Source: Pomphorhynchus laevis (lineage: Eukaryota > Acanthocephala > Palaeacanthocephala > Echinorhynchida > Pomphorhynchidae). Taken from it: a stretch of DNA of 64,000 nucleotides. This document shows, in pieces, positions 23,168 to 33,969 of this stretch. Position 1 is the stretch's first letter. Every line of letters starts with the position of its first letter. The position numbers and the translations under genes were made by a program. The DNA lies in NCBI GenBank assembly GCA_012934845.2, contig WNNJ02003144.1:109535-173534 (forward strand), read 5' to 3'. The notes beneath the pieces were generated by a model. That model made no database searches, was not told where the DNA came from, and worked only from the letters and a program-made list of their open reading frames with translations.

Positions 23168-24103
23168 ATGGATAAAACTTCCCTTAATATTAATCTTCCT
23201 AACAATGCAAACAGTAGAGGCTTTCATCTCGTACCTCATTTTTTCTATTCATCCCCACATCTAAATACATCTCATGCCTCTTTCTTCTCTTCACGTACTC
23301 CTTACTCTACCTCCACCGTATCACTTCTCAATAATTTACATCCTTCCGTCAAAATCATCTCCAGTAACATCTCCGATCAACCGATTCAACAATCCACTTC
23401 TGTCACACATGCTCCAACCATATCGCCTATCAATAATTTACATCCTTTCGTCAAAATCATCTCCAGTAGCATCTCCGATCAACCGATTCAACACTCCACT
23501 CCTGTCACACAAGCTCCAAACTATCTTAAATCTTCACTTAGCATCTCTGATATTTCCACGCTTATCTGCTCTTCTGCCTCTACTCCTACCAAGTCTGTCC
23601 GTCCACCACTTCTACGTAATCGTTTTCCTTCGCGCGATCGATGCATTATCATATCTAATTTAAAGCTTTCCGAATCTGCTTCTCCTCAATGTCGCATCGA
23701 TGATGATGTATCTGCATTCAGGTCTATCCTCTCAACCATTCTTCCTGATGATAATCCATTCCGTTTCAATAATATCGCTCCTGTATATTTTATCCGTTTA
23801 AACAAATCCACTAGATCCAATCATCTCAGTCTTCCACTCCGAAAAATCGTTTTCCGACATTGTTCACATGCATCCTTGGTACTCTCCCAACGTTTTAAAT
23901 TTCTTACCACTTGTCGTATCTTTCCTGACCGCTTCCCTTCTGATATTGCCCAGCTTAATTCAGCTCGCATTGAGAAACATCGACGTGCAACAAACGGCGA
24001 GTCATCCTTATCAATACGTCAAATCAACGGAAATTTTCACTTTGTACACACAAGACCAAAAATTCGATGGTGTCCCATCTATCCCCCTTGTCTTCTTCGC
24101 TAG
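23168..24103 (+). CDS. CR1-type LINE ORF1, RRM-like nucleic-acid-binding protein
   Basis: A 311-codon intact ORF. The Ser/Thr-rich N-terminal part has an in-frame duplication of 34 codons (from about residues 55 and 89: NNLHPSVKIISS / NNLHPFVKIISS). The C-terminal half (from about residue 155, DRCIIISNLKLSES) fits the RRM-like ORF1 domain of CR1/L2 LINEs: VYFIRLN, SLPLRKIVF, CRIFPDRFPSDIAQ and the ending HRRATNGESSLSIRQINGNF. In this family the protein coats the element RNA. Its stop overlaps the start of the endonuclease frame by about 37 bases, which suggests coupled translation of ORF2. No zinc knuckle is seen. Confidence 0.85.
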   Translation: MDKTSLNINLPNNANSRGFHLVPHFFYSSPHLNTSHASFFSSRTPYSTSTVSLLNNLHPSVKIISSNISDQPIQQSTSVTHAPTISPINNLHPFVKIISSSISDQPIQHSTPVTQAPNYLKSSLSISDISTLICSSASTPTKSVRPPLLRNRFPSRDRCIIISNLKLSESASPQCRIDDDVSAFRSILSTILPDDNPFRFNNIAPVYFIRLNKSTRSNHLSLPLRKIVFRHCSHASLVLSQRFKFLTTCRIFPDRFPSDIAQLNSARIEKHRRATNGESSLSIRQINGNFHFVHTRPKIRWCPIYPPCLLR

Positions 24104-26840
24104 TCGATCTCGCTCCTGAGCATACTTTTCGTCTTAGTCTATTCAACACTCGCTCCATTCTTCATAAAGCTGATATGCTCCTTGATATCTTCGATCAATT
24201 ATCTATCGATATTCTCTGCATTACAGAATGCTGGCACAAAGACTCCGACGATCTTGCTATTCGTCGTCTATGTTGCTCTGGTTGTTCTCTAGTTGAATCA
24301 CCTCGTTCAATTGTCTCATACATCTACTGCTTCTAACCATGGCGGTATTGTTGTCATTGCTCGTCACCCAATGTCTCTACGTAAAATTAACGTTAACATC
24401 CGTTACACTTCGTTTGAATTACTCATTGCAGATTATCAACTCGTTTCCCTCTGGAACTTGTGATTGTATACCGTCCAGGTTCAGTTGCCCCCTCACGTAT
24501 CTTCTTTAACGACCTTGCAGATCTTATGTCTCACTGTTCATTGACTTATACTCCTTCTTTTGTTCTAGGTGACTTAAACATTCGTCTTGACCGTCCGGCT
24601 GGCTCTGAATCTATCACTTTAACTAATCTTTTTTCTAATTTTAACTATAAATTACTTTCAACAAGCCTAACTGATATTCTCCGCAGTGCTCTCGACATCA
24701 TTGCTGTTCCTAACTGCTTCAATGACTATACCTCCTTGTCAATTACTGATCCTGGTTTGTCCCATCATTTCCTTGTCACTCTTACTCCTACTCGTCCCTA
24801 TCCTCCTTCTCGGCCTCCACCAATATCCACACCAAGTCGACCCTGGAAACTTCTCGATATCCCTATTCTCTGCACAACCTTACTCAATTCTTCACTCTTT
24901 TCACTTCCTCTTAACTATCTCTCTCCCGATGATCTCTGCATTCTGTTTGATTCTGAACTTACGTTGATCCTCAATAACCTTCTGCCTAGTCGACTTCGAC
25001 GTTCTCAGCGCTTGCGCCATGCTCCCTCGTTCGATTCTGACTGTAGTCTTTCTATGCGTCGACTCCGTCACTCTTTTCGTGTGTATAAACGCTTTCTTAA
25101 ACGTTCTCCCAACTCACTCACTCCAAATCTTCGTGATTCCTACTTTTCTCAACGCCGTTCACATATCATTCTTATACATACTAAACTTACTATCTTTTAA
25201 CGAAATCAACTCGAGTCATCTTCCAACTCTAAATCTCATTGGAAAATCTTAAACTCACTTCTTTCACGATCACCTACCCCTTGTAATATAAATCCTGATG
25301 AATTTTCTTCTTATCTACAAACTAAGCTATCTAATTTAATTTGCCTACTACCCATAGTCCCCTTGTTCCCTCTCTTCTCTTTAAATACTTTCCTCCCAGA
25401 TCTAATCCACCTTCCCGTTTCGTATGATGAAGTTTCTTCGGTTCTGCTGTCATTACCTAATAAAACATCTACTTATGACCCAATTCCCACTTACTTGCTT
25501 AAAAATATCTACTCCTCTATCTCACCCTTCCTTACCACATTGTTCAACTCGTCTATCCGTAGCCGTACATTTCCTTCAATCTGGAAATGCGCCACTGTTC
25601 GTCCTCTCATCAAAAAGCAATCTCTCGACTCCTCACCACCATCTTCGTACCGTCCTATCTCACTTCTCCCAACCCTCTCTAAACTCCTTGAGCGTCTCGT
25701 TCTCAAGCAAGTTAATACATATCTCTTTTCCTCCAACTTATTTCCTCCCTTCGAAGCCGCTTTTCGCTCTAATTACTCTACTGAAATTGCCTGCCTTAAA
25801 GTTTATAACGACTTACGCATATCGCGCGTTCATAAATTATATAGTGTCATAGTTTCTCTTGATTTATCGTCTACTTTTGATATCGTCTATCACTTGATTC
25901 TTCTCTATCGCCTTCGTCATGATTATGGCTTCTCTTTACCCACTGTATCATGGTTTTCTTCATATCTATCAAACCGTACATTTCGCGTCTATTCTAACTC
26001 TTCTCTCTCCCATCCTTCATCCATCCCGTCCGGAGTTCGGCAAGGCTCTGGATTAGGACCTATGCTTTTCTCTCTTCTTCTCGGTGTCTTGTCTTCGATT
26101 TCTCATACATTTAACTTCCATGTTATGCAATATGCTGATGACATTCTCATCTATGCTCATACACCTGTTTATCGTATTCACGATCTTAGTGTTTCTGTTT
26201 CCAGCTGTCTTGTCTCAATTTCCAATCATCTTTCTTCCCTTCGCATTTTTCTAAATCCTGATAAATCCAAAATTATGTGGATCCTACCTCGACGCCTCGG
26301 CTTAGAACCTCCCTCCGTATCATTAAATTCTACAATTATTCATATCGTTGATAATCTCGTTTTCCTAGGCTTCCATTTCGACAACCGACTTTCACTTAAA
26401 CCTTTCGTTAGAGATAAAGTACGCTCATCTACCTTGATACTCCGCAACCTCCGTCAAGTTCGTAGATTGATCGATTTCCCTTCTTGTATGACTCTCATAT
26501 CTTCTCTCCTTTTTTCTAGACTCGATTATTGTCTTAGTCTATTTTCCAACTCACCTAAATCCACTCTTCTTCCCCTACAACGCATCGTCAACGCAGCCGT
26601 CCGAATTCTCCCCCGTCTTCGTCGTTTTGATAATACATCCTACCATCTTGTTTCTCTCGATTTGCCTACAATTTATTGTCGTGTTTAAATTCGTCTTCTT
26701 CTCGTTGCTTTCCGCTTTGTAACTTTTCATACCCCTTCGTTTCTCAACCTTCCTTTTCTCGACAATTCTGGTCCTGTTTACTGTTCATTGCGTTCCCTTA
26801 ATTCCCTTCTTTTACATGTCTTTAATCCGATGTCATTTAA
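24067..26840 (+). pseudogene. CR1-type LINE ORF2, endonuclease and RT, broken
   Basis: Endonuclease: LSLFNTRSILHKADMLLD, DILCITECWHKD (catalytic Glu) and VLGDLNIRLD (catalytic Asp), then LSHHFLVTL. The frame is lost around 24.30 kb and regained around 24.45 kb. RT (from 25,363): TYDPIPTYLLK, RPLIKKQSLD, SSYRPISLLPTLSK, SLDLSSTFDIV, GVRQGSGLGPMLFSLLL, MQYADDILIYAH, NPDKSKIMWILP and LGFHF. In-frame stops lie at 25,198 and after YCRV at 26,686. The C-terminal part after 26,690 (FLNLPFLD, LRSLNSLLLHV) is shortened relative to the copy at 6.3 kb. The catalytic YADD is intact. Clade CR1/L2 is judged from ORF1 type and RT motifs. Confidence 0.88.
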
Positions 26841-26945
26841 ACAATTAATTAATAAACCTGTATGACTTCTGCTGTTTTTTGTTAGTGGACTTTGGACTTG
26901 TAAGCGTGCAGCTGTCACGCATTTGCCACATTAAATAAATTATTA

Positions 26946-27999
26946 TTGTTTTTTCTTTAGACCAATTTTTTTTCGGTGATTCCTCGTTTAAAAGCCGAAT
27001 AAGCACGTACGTACCTTTCGTTATGCAAAATATGAGAACCTGAAAAATATGGTATTTAACTAAACATTACCCAAGAACATTAATAATGATGTTAATAATA
27101 CTTTCACATCCACAAACGAAATGACATCATCACTAAAAACATCGACGGTCCATTTAATATTGGGATCAATACTATTGACTTGGGATTCCACTACGTATCT
27201 TACTAATACTTTTCGTTGTGCAATTCATGAGAACCGGAGAAAGGTGGTATTTAACTAAACATTACACGAAATAAGACCAATAAAATAACAATATTGCCTG
27301 CAATATTTTCTGGACTGGCCATTCTCCGCCATGGCCGATCCGAAACCCGTGCTGAGAAAAAAGGAGGGTTTCGTGGTATATTATCTATATATCGGTTCAT
27401 TAAAATATTGGGATATCAAAGTTTATTGTAAGGTTAAGACATTTATATTTCTAAATTAATTTTAGTACAAAATGTGTAGTTTCAATTAGTGATCTGATTT
27501 GTTTAAATTAAAATTTTAATAATTTTGATGTTGCTAAAATATCTTAAAACTCTGAATTGTAAAAAATATCAAGTATATCATTATAACAACCAGCAAATGA
27601 GCTACAAGCTCGTGCCGTTTACAAAACATATATAGGATAACATGTATACGATTAATAATCATATATTCTTATAATCTTATATTTCTAATTTTTAATCTTA
27701 AAGAATATTATAATCATATAATTAATCATAAGTATAAATCTGGATTTAATTTTTATATTTTCGAGCTTATACTGAACATCATTAAATTATAGTTCATATT
27801 CATAGTGTATAAACAAACTTTTAAGTGAGTTGTTTAAATATCATATGTTATAAATTATATGCCATATGTATTTTATTACGGTAAAATTAATATATTTCAT
27901 TACAGCATGCAATTGAGTCGAAATCTTCTGAACTTCGCCGCAAAGCAATAGCTATATGTTTTACATTGAAGGACAATGTGAAACAGTGAAGGGGGATCT
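26946..27999. other. Intergenic DNA with a diverged 60-bp duplication
   Basis: tggtatttaactaaacatta occurs at about 27,050 and 27,250, preceded by similar gttatgca/gttgtgca...gagaacc blocks, so a segment of about 60 bp is duplicated about 197 bp apart. At 27,890-27,988 a good acceptor (tatttcattacag) precedes a 27-codon frame (AIESKSSELRRKAIAICFTL) ending in TGA, a possible last exon of an unknown gene. Confidence 0.45.
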
Positions 28000-28170
28000 A
28001 TGCTCATGACAGAAGCAGATGCAACAATGATTAAAGGGATCTCGGTACTCGAAATCCATAGTAATTGCAGAATAAAGTTCCATGAAGGGTATCCCCAATA
28101 TTATTTCAGTGACAAGGTTAGGCACAGTAAAGATTTTAACGTTCTCGTATGTCCGTCTAGTGTGATTTAA
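28000..28170 (+). other. Short ORF of unknown status
   Basis: A 56-codon frame (MLMTEADATMIKGISVLEIH...) whose base composition is more coding-like than its surroundings. It follows the possible last exon ending at 27,988 and its stop falls within a perfect 26-bp palindrome (28,156-28,181). No family is recognised. Confidence 0.25.
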
Positions 28171-28181
28171 ATCACACTAGA
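28156..28181. repeat. Perfect 26-bp palindrome
   Basis: Centre tgatttaaatca with outer tctagtg/cactaga. The symmetry is complete. Confidence 0.95.
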
Positions 28182-28439
28182 TGTCTAGATCATTTAAAAC
28201 GATCTTAACATTCTGAATTGTAAAAATCTTAAGTGTATTATTATATAAATAAGTAAATAAATAAAGATTTTATTAACAAAATACAACGTTAGATAAAGAA
28301 TAAACAAAAACTAGATCTAGGATAAATTATTACCTTCTTTACTATTTGTCAAACACAACTTTAAATTTCTTCAGCATCTTCACGGCCTCAGGTCCAGAGG
28401 GATCTGGGCCCCCGGCCGCACCAGCGCGACGCCTTCCGA

Positions 28440-28984
28440 CTGAACCATTCGGGGTCTCTTACACCCTAGGAGTCCAGTCGAGGCAAACTATGGTCGGTAA
28501 TCTCGAGATGATGAGCTTAAGAAACCTTAGTATTTGCTCAGTAGGACGTCTTCTAGAGAAGACTATTCCCGGGATAGCCCAAGTACCCCAACGATGTACT
28601 TTGGTTTTCAAATTCAATGACATATGTTCGGCCCGTTCTAGGGCCCATCTAGTTCTCTTCAGAATACGTTAAGTCTATTCAGGTCAGCTTTCGCCGACCA
28701 ATTCATCGTAATGGTTAATCCCAATTATTTTACTTGACTTGTGAAGGTAAGGAGTGATTGAGACTGCAAAAGGGAGGAGATGGCAGAGAGTGCTAATCTC
28801 TTAGGTGTCTATTTAGTGACAACATTGCCATTAAAGACAATCACCTGCGATTTTGCGGAGTTCAAAATAAGATTGGAAGGGGAAGCTGGTCTTTTAATCT
28901 TAAAAAGAAACGGCTGATGTCCGAGACTACATCTTTGCACCTGCGTCCAGAAAACAGGGATGTGGTATCATCAGCGTATACCAC
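28440..28984 (-). mobile_element. Jockey-like LINE fragment (RT and 3' part)
   Basis: On the minus strand, VVYADDTTSLFSGRRCKDVV (catalytic YADD) at 28,984-28,862 matches the plus-strand VYTDDTTTLFSGCRCKDVV at 44,600. Further 3' (28,690-28,480) the region corresponding to 44,890-45,080 follows, ending in the shared aagctcatcatctcgag block. It is 5'-truncated exactly where the next LINE begins. Confidence 0.85.
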
Positions 28985-30830
28985 GATAGGCAAGCAACTC
29001 AGTGGCTCGTACACTCTGTAAGACAGGCAATCAAAAAACGCAACTTGGCATTTCACAAATACAGAACTGGGCACGGCACTTTCGAGGCTTACAGAAAAGC
29101 TCGAAAATACGCGACGTCAATTAAACGCAATGAGCAACGGACATTCCTGAATAATCTATGTTCCCAAATTTGATCTGACCCAAAGCGATTCAATTCGTTT
29201 GTAACCAAGCAGAGCAAATCAAGACACGCTCAACTACAATGCGTATTGGACGATGCGGACAACTTGGTATTCGACCAAAAATCGATTGCTGATTTATTTG
29301 CAAACGAATTTGCAATGGCGAACCCGTCATCAATCAGTAAGAAGGTAACGTTCGGACGTTTTGAAAGGAATAATGCCTCAGCTAATCTAGTCAAATGCCT
29401 AAAAATCGTTCAACTGAATAATGTATTCTCGGGACTAAGAAGACTACCAAGAACTAATTCCTCTGGGCCAGACGGCATACCGTCAATTGCCCTACGTGAA
29501 CTCGCTACCACTGTGTGTACACCTCTTCATCGCCTATTTGTTGCCTCGTTATATACATCGACCTTATCTGATGACTGGAGAACCGCAATAGTGTGCCCGA
29601 TCTATAAGAAAGGAAATAAATCACGTTTATCGAACTACCGTCTAATCAGCCTTACATGCATATCTTGCAAACTCTTGGAGCGAATAGTGCTTGCTGAATT
29701 TAAGGCATTCATCAACAAGAAGGGAATCATGAATAATCAACAACATGGTTTCGTAAACTAAGATTCACTATTACAAACTTACTTACCGCGATACACAGCT
29801 GGGCCTCTTCGATAGATGCCGGAAACGACGTTGACATTGTCTTTTTAGATTTATCGCGAGCGTTTGATCGAGTAGACCATTCAATCCTTATCAGTAAATT
29901 ATATGACATTGAAGTGCACACTTGCATCCTCCATTGGATTTCTGACTTCTTATACAGTCGCTCATTTACGGTTAAAATAGGAGACTCGTTTTAATCCAAC
30001 ATTCAACTACACTATGGCGTTCCACAAGGTTCAGTCCTGAGCCCAACGCTCTTTAATATATACATCAATAGTGTAATACCACTTATAGCTTCTGACTGTA
30101 TTCTATATGCAGATGATATTAAAATTTGGCGGGCCATCAAAAACGACAACGACGTGCACATCCTACAATTGAACATATCGAACCTGTAGCATTGGGCAGG
30201 TGCAATAAATCTGACTATAAACCCAGAAAAATGTGTCATATGCACATTGGACGCAGGCGACATATTGCAAACTACGAAGTAAGCGGAAGGCAAATAAACG
30301 TGGTTAACTCTTACAAGGACTTAGGTGTAATAATAACAGATGACCTAAAAACAAATATCAACTCCGCTGCAGTCAAAACTAAGTGCTTACAAATTCTTCC
30401 TATGCTACTCAGAACTATTCGCAGAGTTGACATTCCGTCATTTAAACCACTTTACCAGTCGTTGATTCTGAGTTACGTGTAATATGCATCGCAAGCCAGG
30501 CATCCTCAATCAAAAACTGCGCATACGAATATTGAAAAGGTGCTACGCAAAGCAACGAATTTGGTTCCCTCGATAAGATGCTTACTATTTGAAAGTAGAA
30601 TTCACTTGCTAGGCGTTACATCAATAGAAAATTCTCTATTAATATCAGACTTGATGATGACATGGGCAGCCGTAAAACGTCATGATCATCATTTGATATA
30701 AATCTTCCCCATCCACAAGGAATCAACACTCAGAGGTCACAGCCTTCACATCATGGCGAAACGGCACATCAGAGATGTATGCAGGGGTTTACCAGATAGG
30801 GTGCGCACTGTATGAAACAATCTACGAACT
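28985..30830 (+). mobile_element. 5'-truncated CR1-group LINE, RT part
   Basis: The reading starts IKKRNLAFHKYRTGHG, passes a stop near 29,172, then ORF 29,246-29,761: NSSGPDGIPSIALREL, VCPIYKKGNKSRLSNYR (usual RPIS replaced by RLIS) and NQQHGF. A frame change follows, then DIVFLDLSRAFDRVDHSIL, HYGVPQGSVLSPTLFNIYIN, LYADDIKIWRAI and SYKDLGVIITDDL (ORF 30,126-30,482). The tail reading reaches about 30,830. The RT has FADD-group features (YADDIKIW). It is broken by several stops and at least one frame change, and moderately old. Confidence 0.88.
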
Positions 30831-30936
30831 AATATGTTAACATTAGTATGTTAATATGAACTAATATATTAATATGAACTAATATATTAATAAAGAATTA
30901 TTGGAGGTGGATCAAAGAAACAAAGAAAATTTAATT

Positions 30937-30968
30937 GATATTTCGCTAACCTCTGTTAGTATCTTCAG
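30937..30968 (-). ncRNA. Hammerhead-ribozyme-like core
   Basis: Minus strand: CTGAAGA, then a stem CTAAC-AGAG-GTTAG, then CGAAATATC. The CUGANGA and GAAA boxes are intact, and stem III would be only two pairs. Confidence 0.55.
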
Positions 30969-31012
30969 AAAATATTATTAACATCATTAATTCTTTATCA
31001 AATTGTAATTTT

Positions 31013-31044
31013 CTGAAGATGCTAACAGAGGTTATCGAAATATC
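31013..31044 (+). ncRNA. Hammerhead-ribozyme-like core
   Basis: CTGAAGATGCTAACAGAGG, then TTATC, GAAA, TATC. One mismatch in stem II (GCTAAC/GTTATC). It faces the core at 30,937. Confidence 0.5.
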
Positions 31045-31178
31045 AATAAAATTTTTCTTCCTTCTTTGATCCAGCTCCAATAATTCTTTATCAATAAATG
31101 GATCATTATTAACTATTTAAAATAATATCTTTATATTAATATTTAATAATTTTGTATTGGGTATATTAGTTTAAAAAT

Positions 31179-32344
31179 ATGAACATGTCCTTATATAGAA
31201 TTCTGTCAAGCGTTAAGGGTATAAAGGGTGAATCAGATAATAAAACTCTACCTATAATATATTGGAATCCAAAATTACATAAAAATCCAATAAAACCTAG
31301 GTTCATATGTAGTGCGTTTAAATGTACATTAAAACCACTTTCTGTCTATATAAATAAAATACTTAAAGTAATTAAAGCACACTTTAAAAAATATTGCAAG
31401 GTAATCGAAATTAATACTGGTATAAAACACTATTTCAGTATTAATTCTACAAAAGAATTTTTAGAACACACAAAAGGAATAAATTTTCAGAATATAAATA
31501 CGTACGATTTTGGTACGTTTTATACAAATTTAGATTTAGTAGATATTAAAGAAGCGTTAGTAAAATTATATTCGGAAAAAGATATACATATACATGTTAT
31601 AATAATTATAACGCCTATCTAACAAAAATTAAACCATCAAGTAAATATAAATATATGAATACAATTGAATTAATAGAATCCTTAAATATTTTGATAAATT
31701 AAAATTATTTAAAAGTAGGGACATCTATATTTAGACAAGTAAAAGGTGTTCCAATGGGTGGTAATAGTAGCCCAATTATAGCTGACTTGTTTTTAAGCTT
31801 TATAGAATATGAATTTGTTCATAACTGTGTAAAAACTAAATCTAAACAATATAAATATATGAAATATATGTTTCGATACATTGATGATATATGTGTATTT
31901 AATTCTAATAATTTTTATTCAATTAGTGAGCACATTTATCCAGAAAGCCTTATTCTTAACAAAACCAATATTAATGATAAAGAAGGTGTATATCTAGATA
32001 TGAACATTAAATTAACATTAACTAAAACTACTATTAATTTATATCGTAAAGATGACATATTTAAATTTACAAGAAACATATTTTTGCATGAGCATTCATG
32101 CATACCATATAATATAAAATATAATACATTAAATAATGAAATTTTAAGAATTGCAACAATTTGTAAGCGATATGGTTTTCTTCAAAATCATTTAAATAAT
32201 TTAGTAGATACATATTTTAAACTAGGTTACTATAAAAATAACATCAAGCAGAAAATAGTAAAATATATAAATCAACACAATAATATAAAGAATAAATTTA
32301 AACTCTTAAGTGGCAAATTTTTATGGATGGGTAATAAATAATAT
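31179..32344 (+). mobile_element. Penelope-like element, reverse transcriptase region, broken
   Basis: Readable RT pieces: LPIIYWNPKLHKNPIKPRF, NTYDFGTFYTNLDL and (ORF 31,754-32,341) MGGNSSPIIADLFLSFIEYE, then RYIDDICVF (catalytic IDD), GVYLDMNI and LYRKDDIFKF. These are the typical motifs of Penelope-like RT, distinct from LINEs. No GIY-YIG endonuclease follows; the frame ends LLSGKFLWMGNK and runs at once into the tail repeat. The element is broken at a small number of places and is 5'-incomplete. The same 3' end recurs at 51,785 (+) and, reversed, near 34,500-34,540. Confidence 0.88.
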
Positions 32345-32710
32345 ACTTTGTATTAGAATAAGATACTAGATATTTTTATCAGAGGAAATAGTATAATAAT
32401 ATACTTGGCCCCGCTGCTATGTTGGGTAGAGGAGTTAGGGGCCGAAACCTGATAGCATAGCAGTTCCTCCTGATGACCTCTAATTCTTATTCTGATACAA
32501 CGTCTGTTATTTATTAGTCAATTCATAAAAATGACGTTTATTTTAAATTTCAATTTTTTATTTTAACTTGATTTAAATTATAGAAAATCTAAAAACAATT
32601 ATTAATTTTATTATTTAATTATTAAATTTTGATTTAGCATTATTATGTTTTGTTTATTTTATAATTATATTAAATACGTAGACTCAGTTAGCTGATTTGA
32701 TTGATTTATT
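32345..32710 (+). repeat. Penelope tail repeat, best copy
   Basis: About 330 bp after the RT stop. It begins tatactttgtattagaataa and contains ttggccccgctgctatg, aggggccgaaacctgatag, catagcag and cctgatgacctctaattctt, then ttattagtcaattcataaaa. It ends near ctcagttagctgatttgat. Self-complementary blocks suggest a folded RNA (see findings). Confidence 0.9.
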
Positions 32711-32994
32711 TTTAATATCTAACACAGTAGGCACCATTTTATGGTGTAAATTTTAATTTTATTATATTCTTTCAGATAATAAATATATAATCCAATTCGC
32801 CTAATTTGGATATTTTTTATGCTACAAGGAGTTATCCGATTCATAGTTTGGATTAATTCATTACTGTCTACAATTGTTACAATTATAATATTAGGCTTCA
32901 TTTCTTGGCTTGGACTTGAATTATTCCGAAATAACTAGCCCCTTACTACAGATTTTTGAGTTCTAGATATAATTTCATAAAGCATAAATAAACG

Positions 32995-33561
32995 ATGTTT
33001 AAATTTAAATTAGCTCAGGATATAAACAATGAGAACCCAGAAGAACTACTTGAACTCACCAAACATGAATTATTGCAATACTGTGCTGAGAATGGAAAGC
33101 CTATACGGGAGGTATTTAGTCGTTGTGAAATAAAATGGATTCCACCGAATGAACCGGACAATTTCACTATTGACAATAGTGATATGATAACTAATTTACG
33201 TGCAAATGTTGAAAATTACAGGTATCAAGAGATGATAAAAGATTTAACAGATGTTATGTATCGTGGCTATAATGCTAATTATCGATTGACCGCATTAGTA
33301 GATATTCGTTACTTATCTGGTCAACTTCTTGTTTTAGTAAACTTTTGTATTACTCTGATCGGCAGCTTTTACGGAACATTGAAAGCAATTCAACTCTTTT
33401 TCAACCAGACTTCAATAACATTCGCAGTTATTGTCGCGCTGTGTGTTACAGGGGTGGTGTTTGCAGCGGAAATTTATTTTCTGATAAGGCAATTTCATCA
33501 TATCGATCATTATCTCAATTCAAAGAAATATGACGCACGAAGTAATAAAAAGAGAAACTGA
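32995..33561 (+). CDS. TMEM199: TMEM199/Vma12-like V-ATPase assembly factor
   Basis: A 188-residue single-exon ORF starting at the ATG at 32,995. The N-terminal half is hydrophilic (LELTKHELLQYCAENG, then REVFSRCEIKWIPP, then NYRYQEMIKDLTD), matching the cytosolic part of Vma12 proteins (human: YLHELLEGSEIYLPE, EYKRITRNVT). Two membrane helices lie at about residues 104-124 (LLVLVNFCITLIGSFYGTL) and 139-161 (FAVIVALCVTGVVFAAEIYF). A charged tail ends SNKKRN, which could act as an ER-retention-like Lys signal. Length and layout match the family (about 200 residues). The family works in the ER membrane to assemble the V0 sector of the vacuolar H+-ATPase. It has no introns here. An AATAAA lies at 33,647-33,652. 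The gene sits between Penelope tail repeats pointing toward it from both sides. Confidence 0.82.
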   Translation: MFKFKLAQDINNENPEELLELTKHELLQYCAENGKPIREVFSRCEIKWIPPNEPDNFTIDNSDMITNLRANVENYRYQEMIKDLTDVMYRGYNANYRLTALVDIRYLSGQLLVLVNFCITLIGSFYGTLKAIQLFFNQTSITFAVIVALCVTGVVFAAEIYFLIRQFHHIDHYLNSKKYDARSNKKRN

Positions 33562-33590
33562 GTATTATTGAACTACAAATGATGTTCGTT

Positions 33591-33622
33591 TAATCCGGGA
33601 ATTTATTTCAATTCCCGGATTA
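33591..33622 (+). repeat. Perfect hairpin in the TMEM199-like 3' UTR
   Basis: taatccgggaatt, loop tatttc, aattcccggatta: 13-bp arms, 30 bp after the stop and 25 bp before the AATAAA. It could affect 3' end formation or RNA stability; that is inference. Confidence 0.8.
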
Positions 33623-33646
33623 AATTAATAATATTAGAAGTTGAAA

Positions 33647-33652
33647 AATAAA
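33647..33652 (+). promoter_or_regulatory. Polyadenylation signal AATAAA
   Basis: Canonical hexamer 86 bases after the TMEM199-like stop codon. Confidence 0.6.
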
Positions 33653-33969
33653 TAATTTTACTGTATTTTATCGGTAATGTAGCATAAATTACAATTCTTT
33701 TAATATTTTTAATTGCAATTTAATTTCCACGACATCTCCTTTTGATTCAAAAAGAACAAACAAAATAACTCGATGCATCGATTTTATCCGTTACTTATTT
33801 AAAATTTTTAAAATATATCCATTAAGTTAATATTAATGTTATCCATTAATATTACATCCGCAATATTTATGTTATTACAAAATCAAATGTGATATCGAAC
33901 AGTTATTACAATATTTGTTGTCTTTTTGGGAATATTTAAATAAAAAATATTAAAATCTCATTATGATCC

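Larger units (their letters stand above)
23046..26945 (+). mobile_element. Nearly full-length CR1/L2-type LINE
   Basis: Pyrimidine-rich 5' leader (23,046-23,167), ORF1 with RRM-like domain, ORF2 with endonuclease and RT, and a 3' tail ending gcatttgccacattaaataa near 26,940. It is the same family as the truncated pieces at 6.2-7.5 kb, which show the C-terminal segment that is partly missing here (after LLLHVF near 26,820). A handful of stops and frame changes in ORF2 make it inactive. Confidence 0.9.
30890..31091. repeat. Inverted-repeat element with facing hammerhead-like cores
   Basis: The left end taaagaattattggagg...gatcaaaga is mirrored by tctttgatccagctccaata...tcttta on the right, with arms of about 80 bp. 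Each arm carries one hammerhead-like core pointing toward its own end. It lies just upstream of the Penelope-like RT. Confidence 0.88.

Noticed and set aside
32403-32500. Classical hammerhead in the Penelope tail repeat
   Set aside because: CTGATGA and CCGAAAC are both present, but GAAAC comes first and only about 22 bases separate the boxes. I could not fit stems I and III in the type I, II or III order, so only a structured RNA is claimed.
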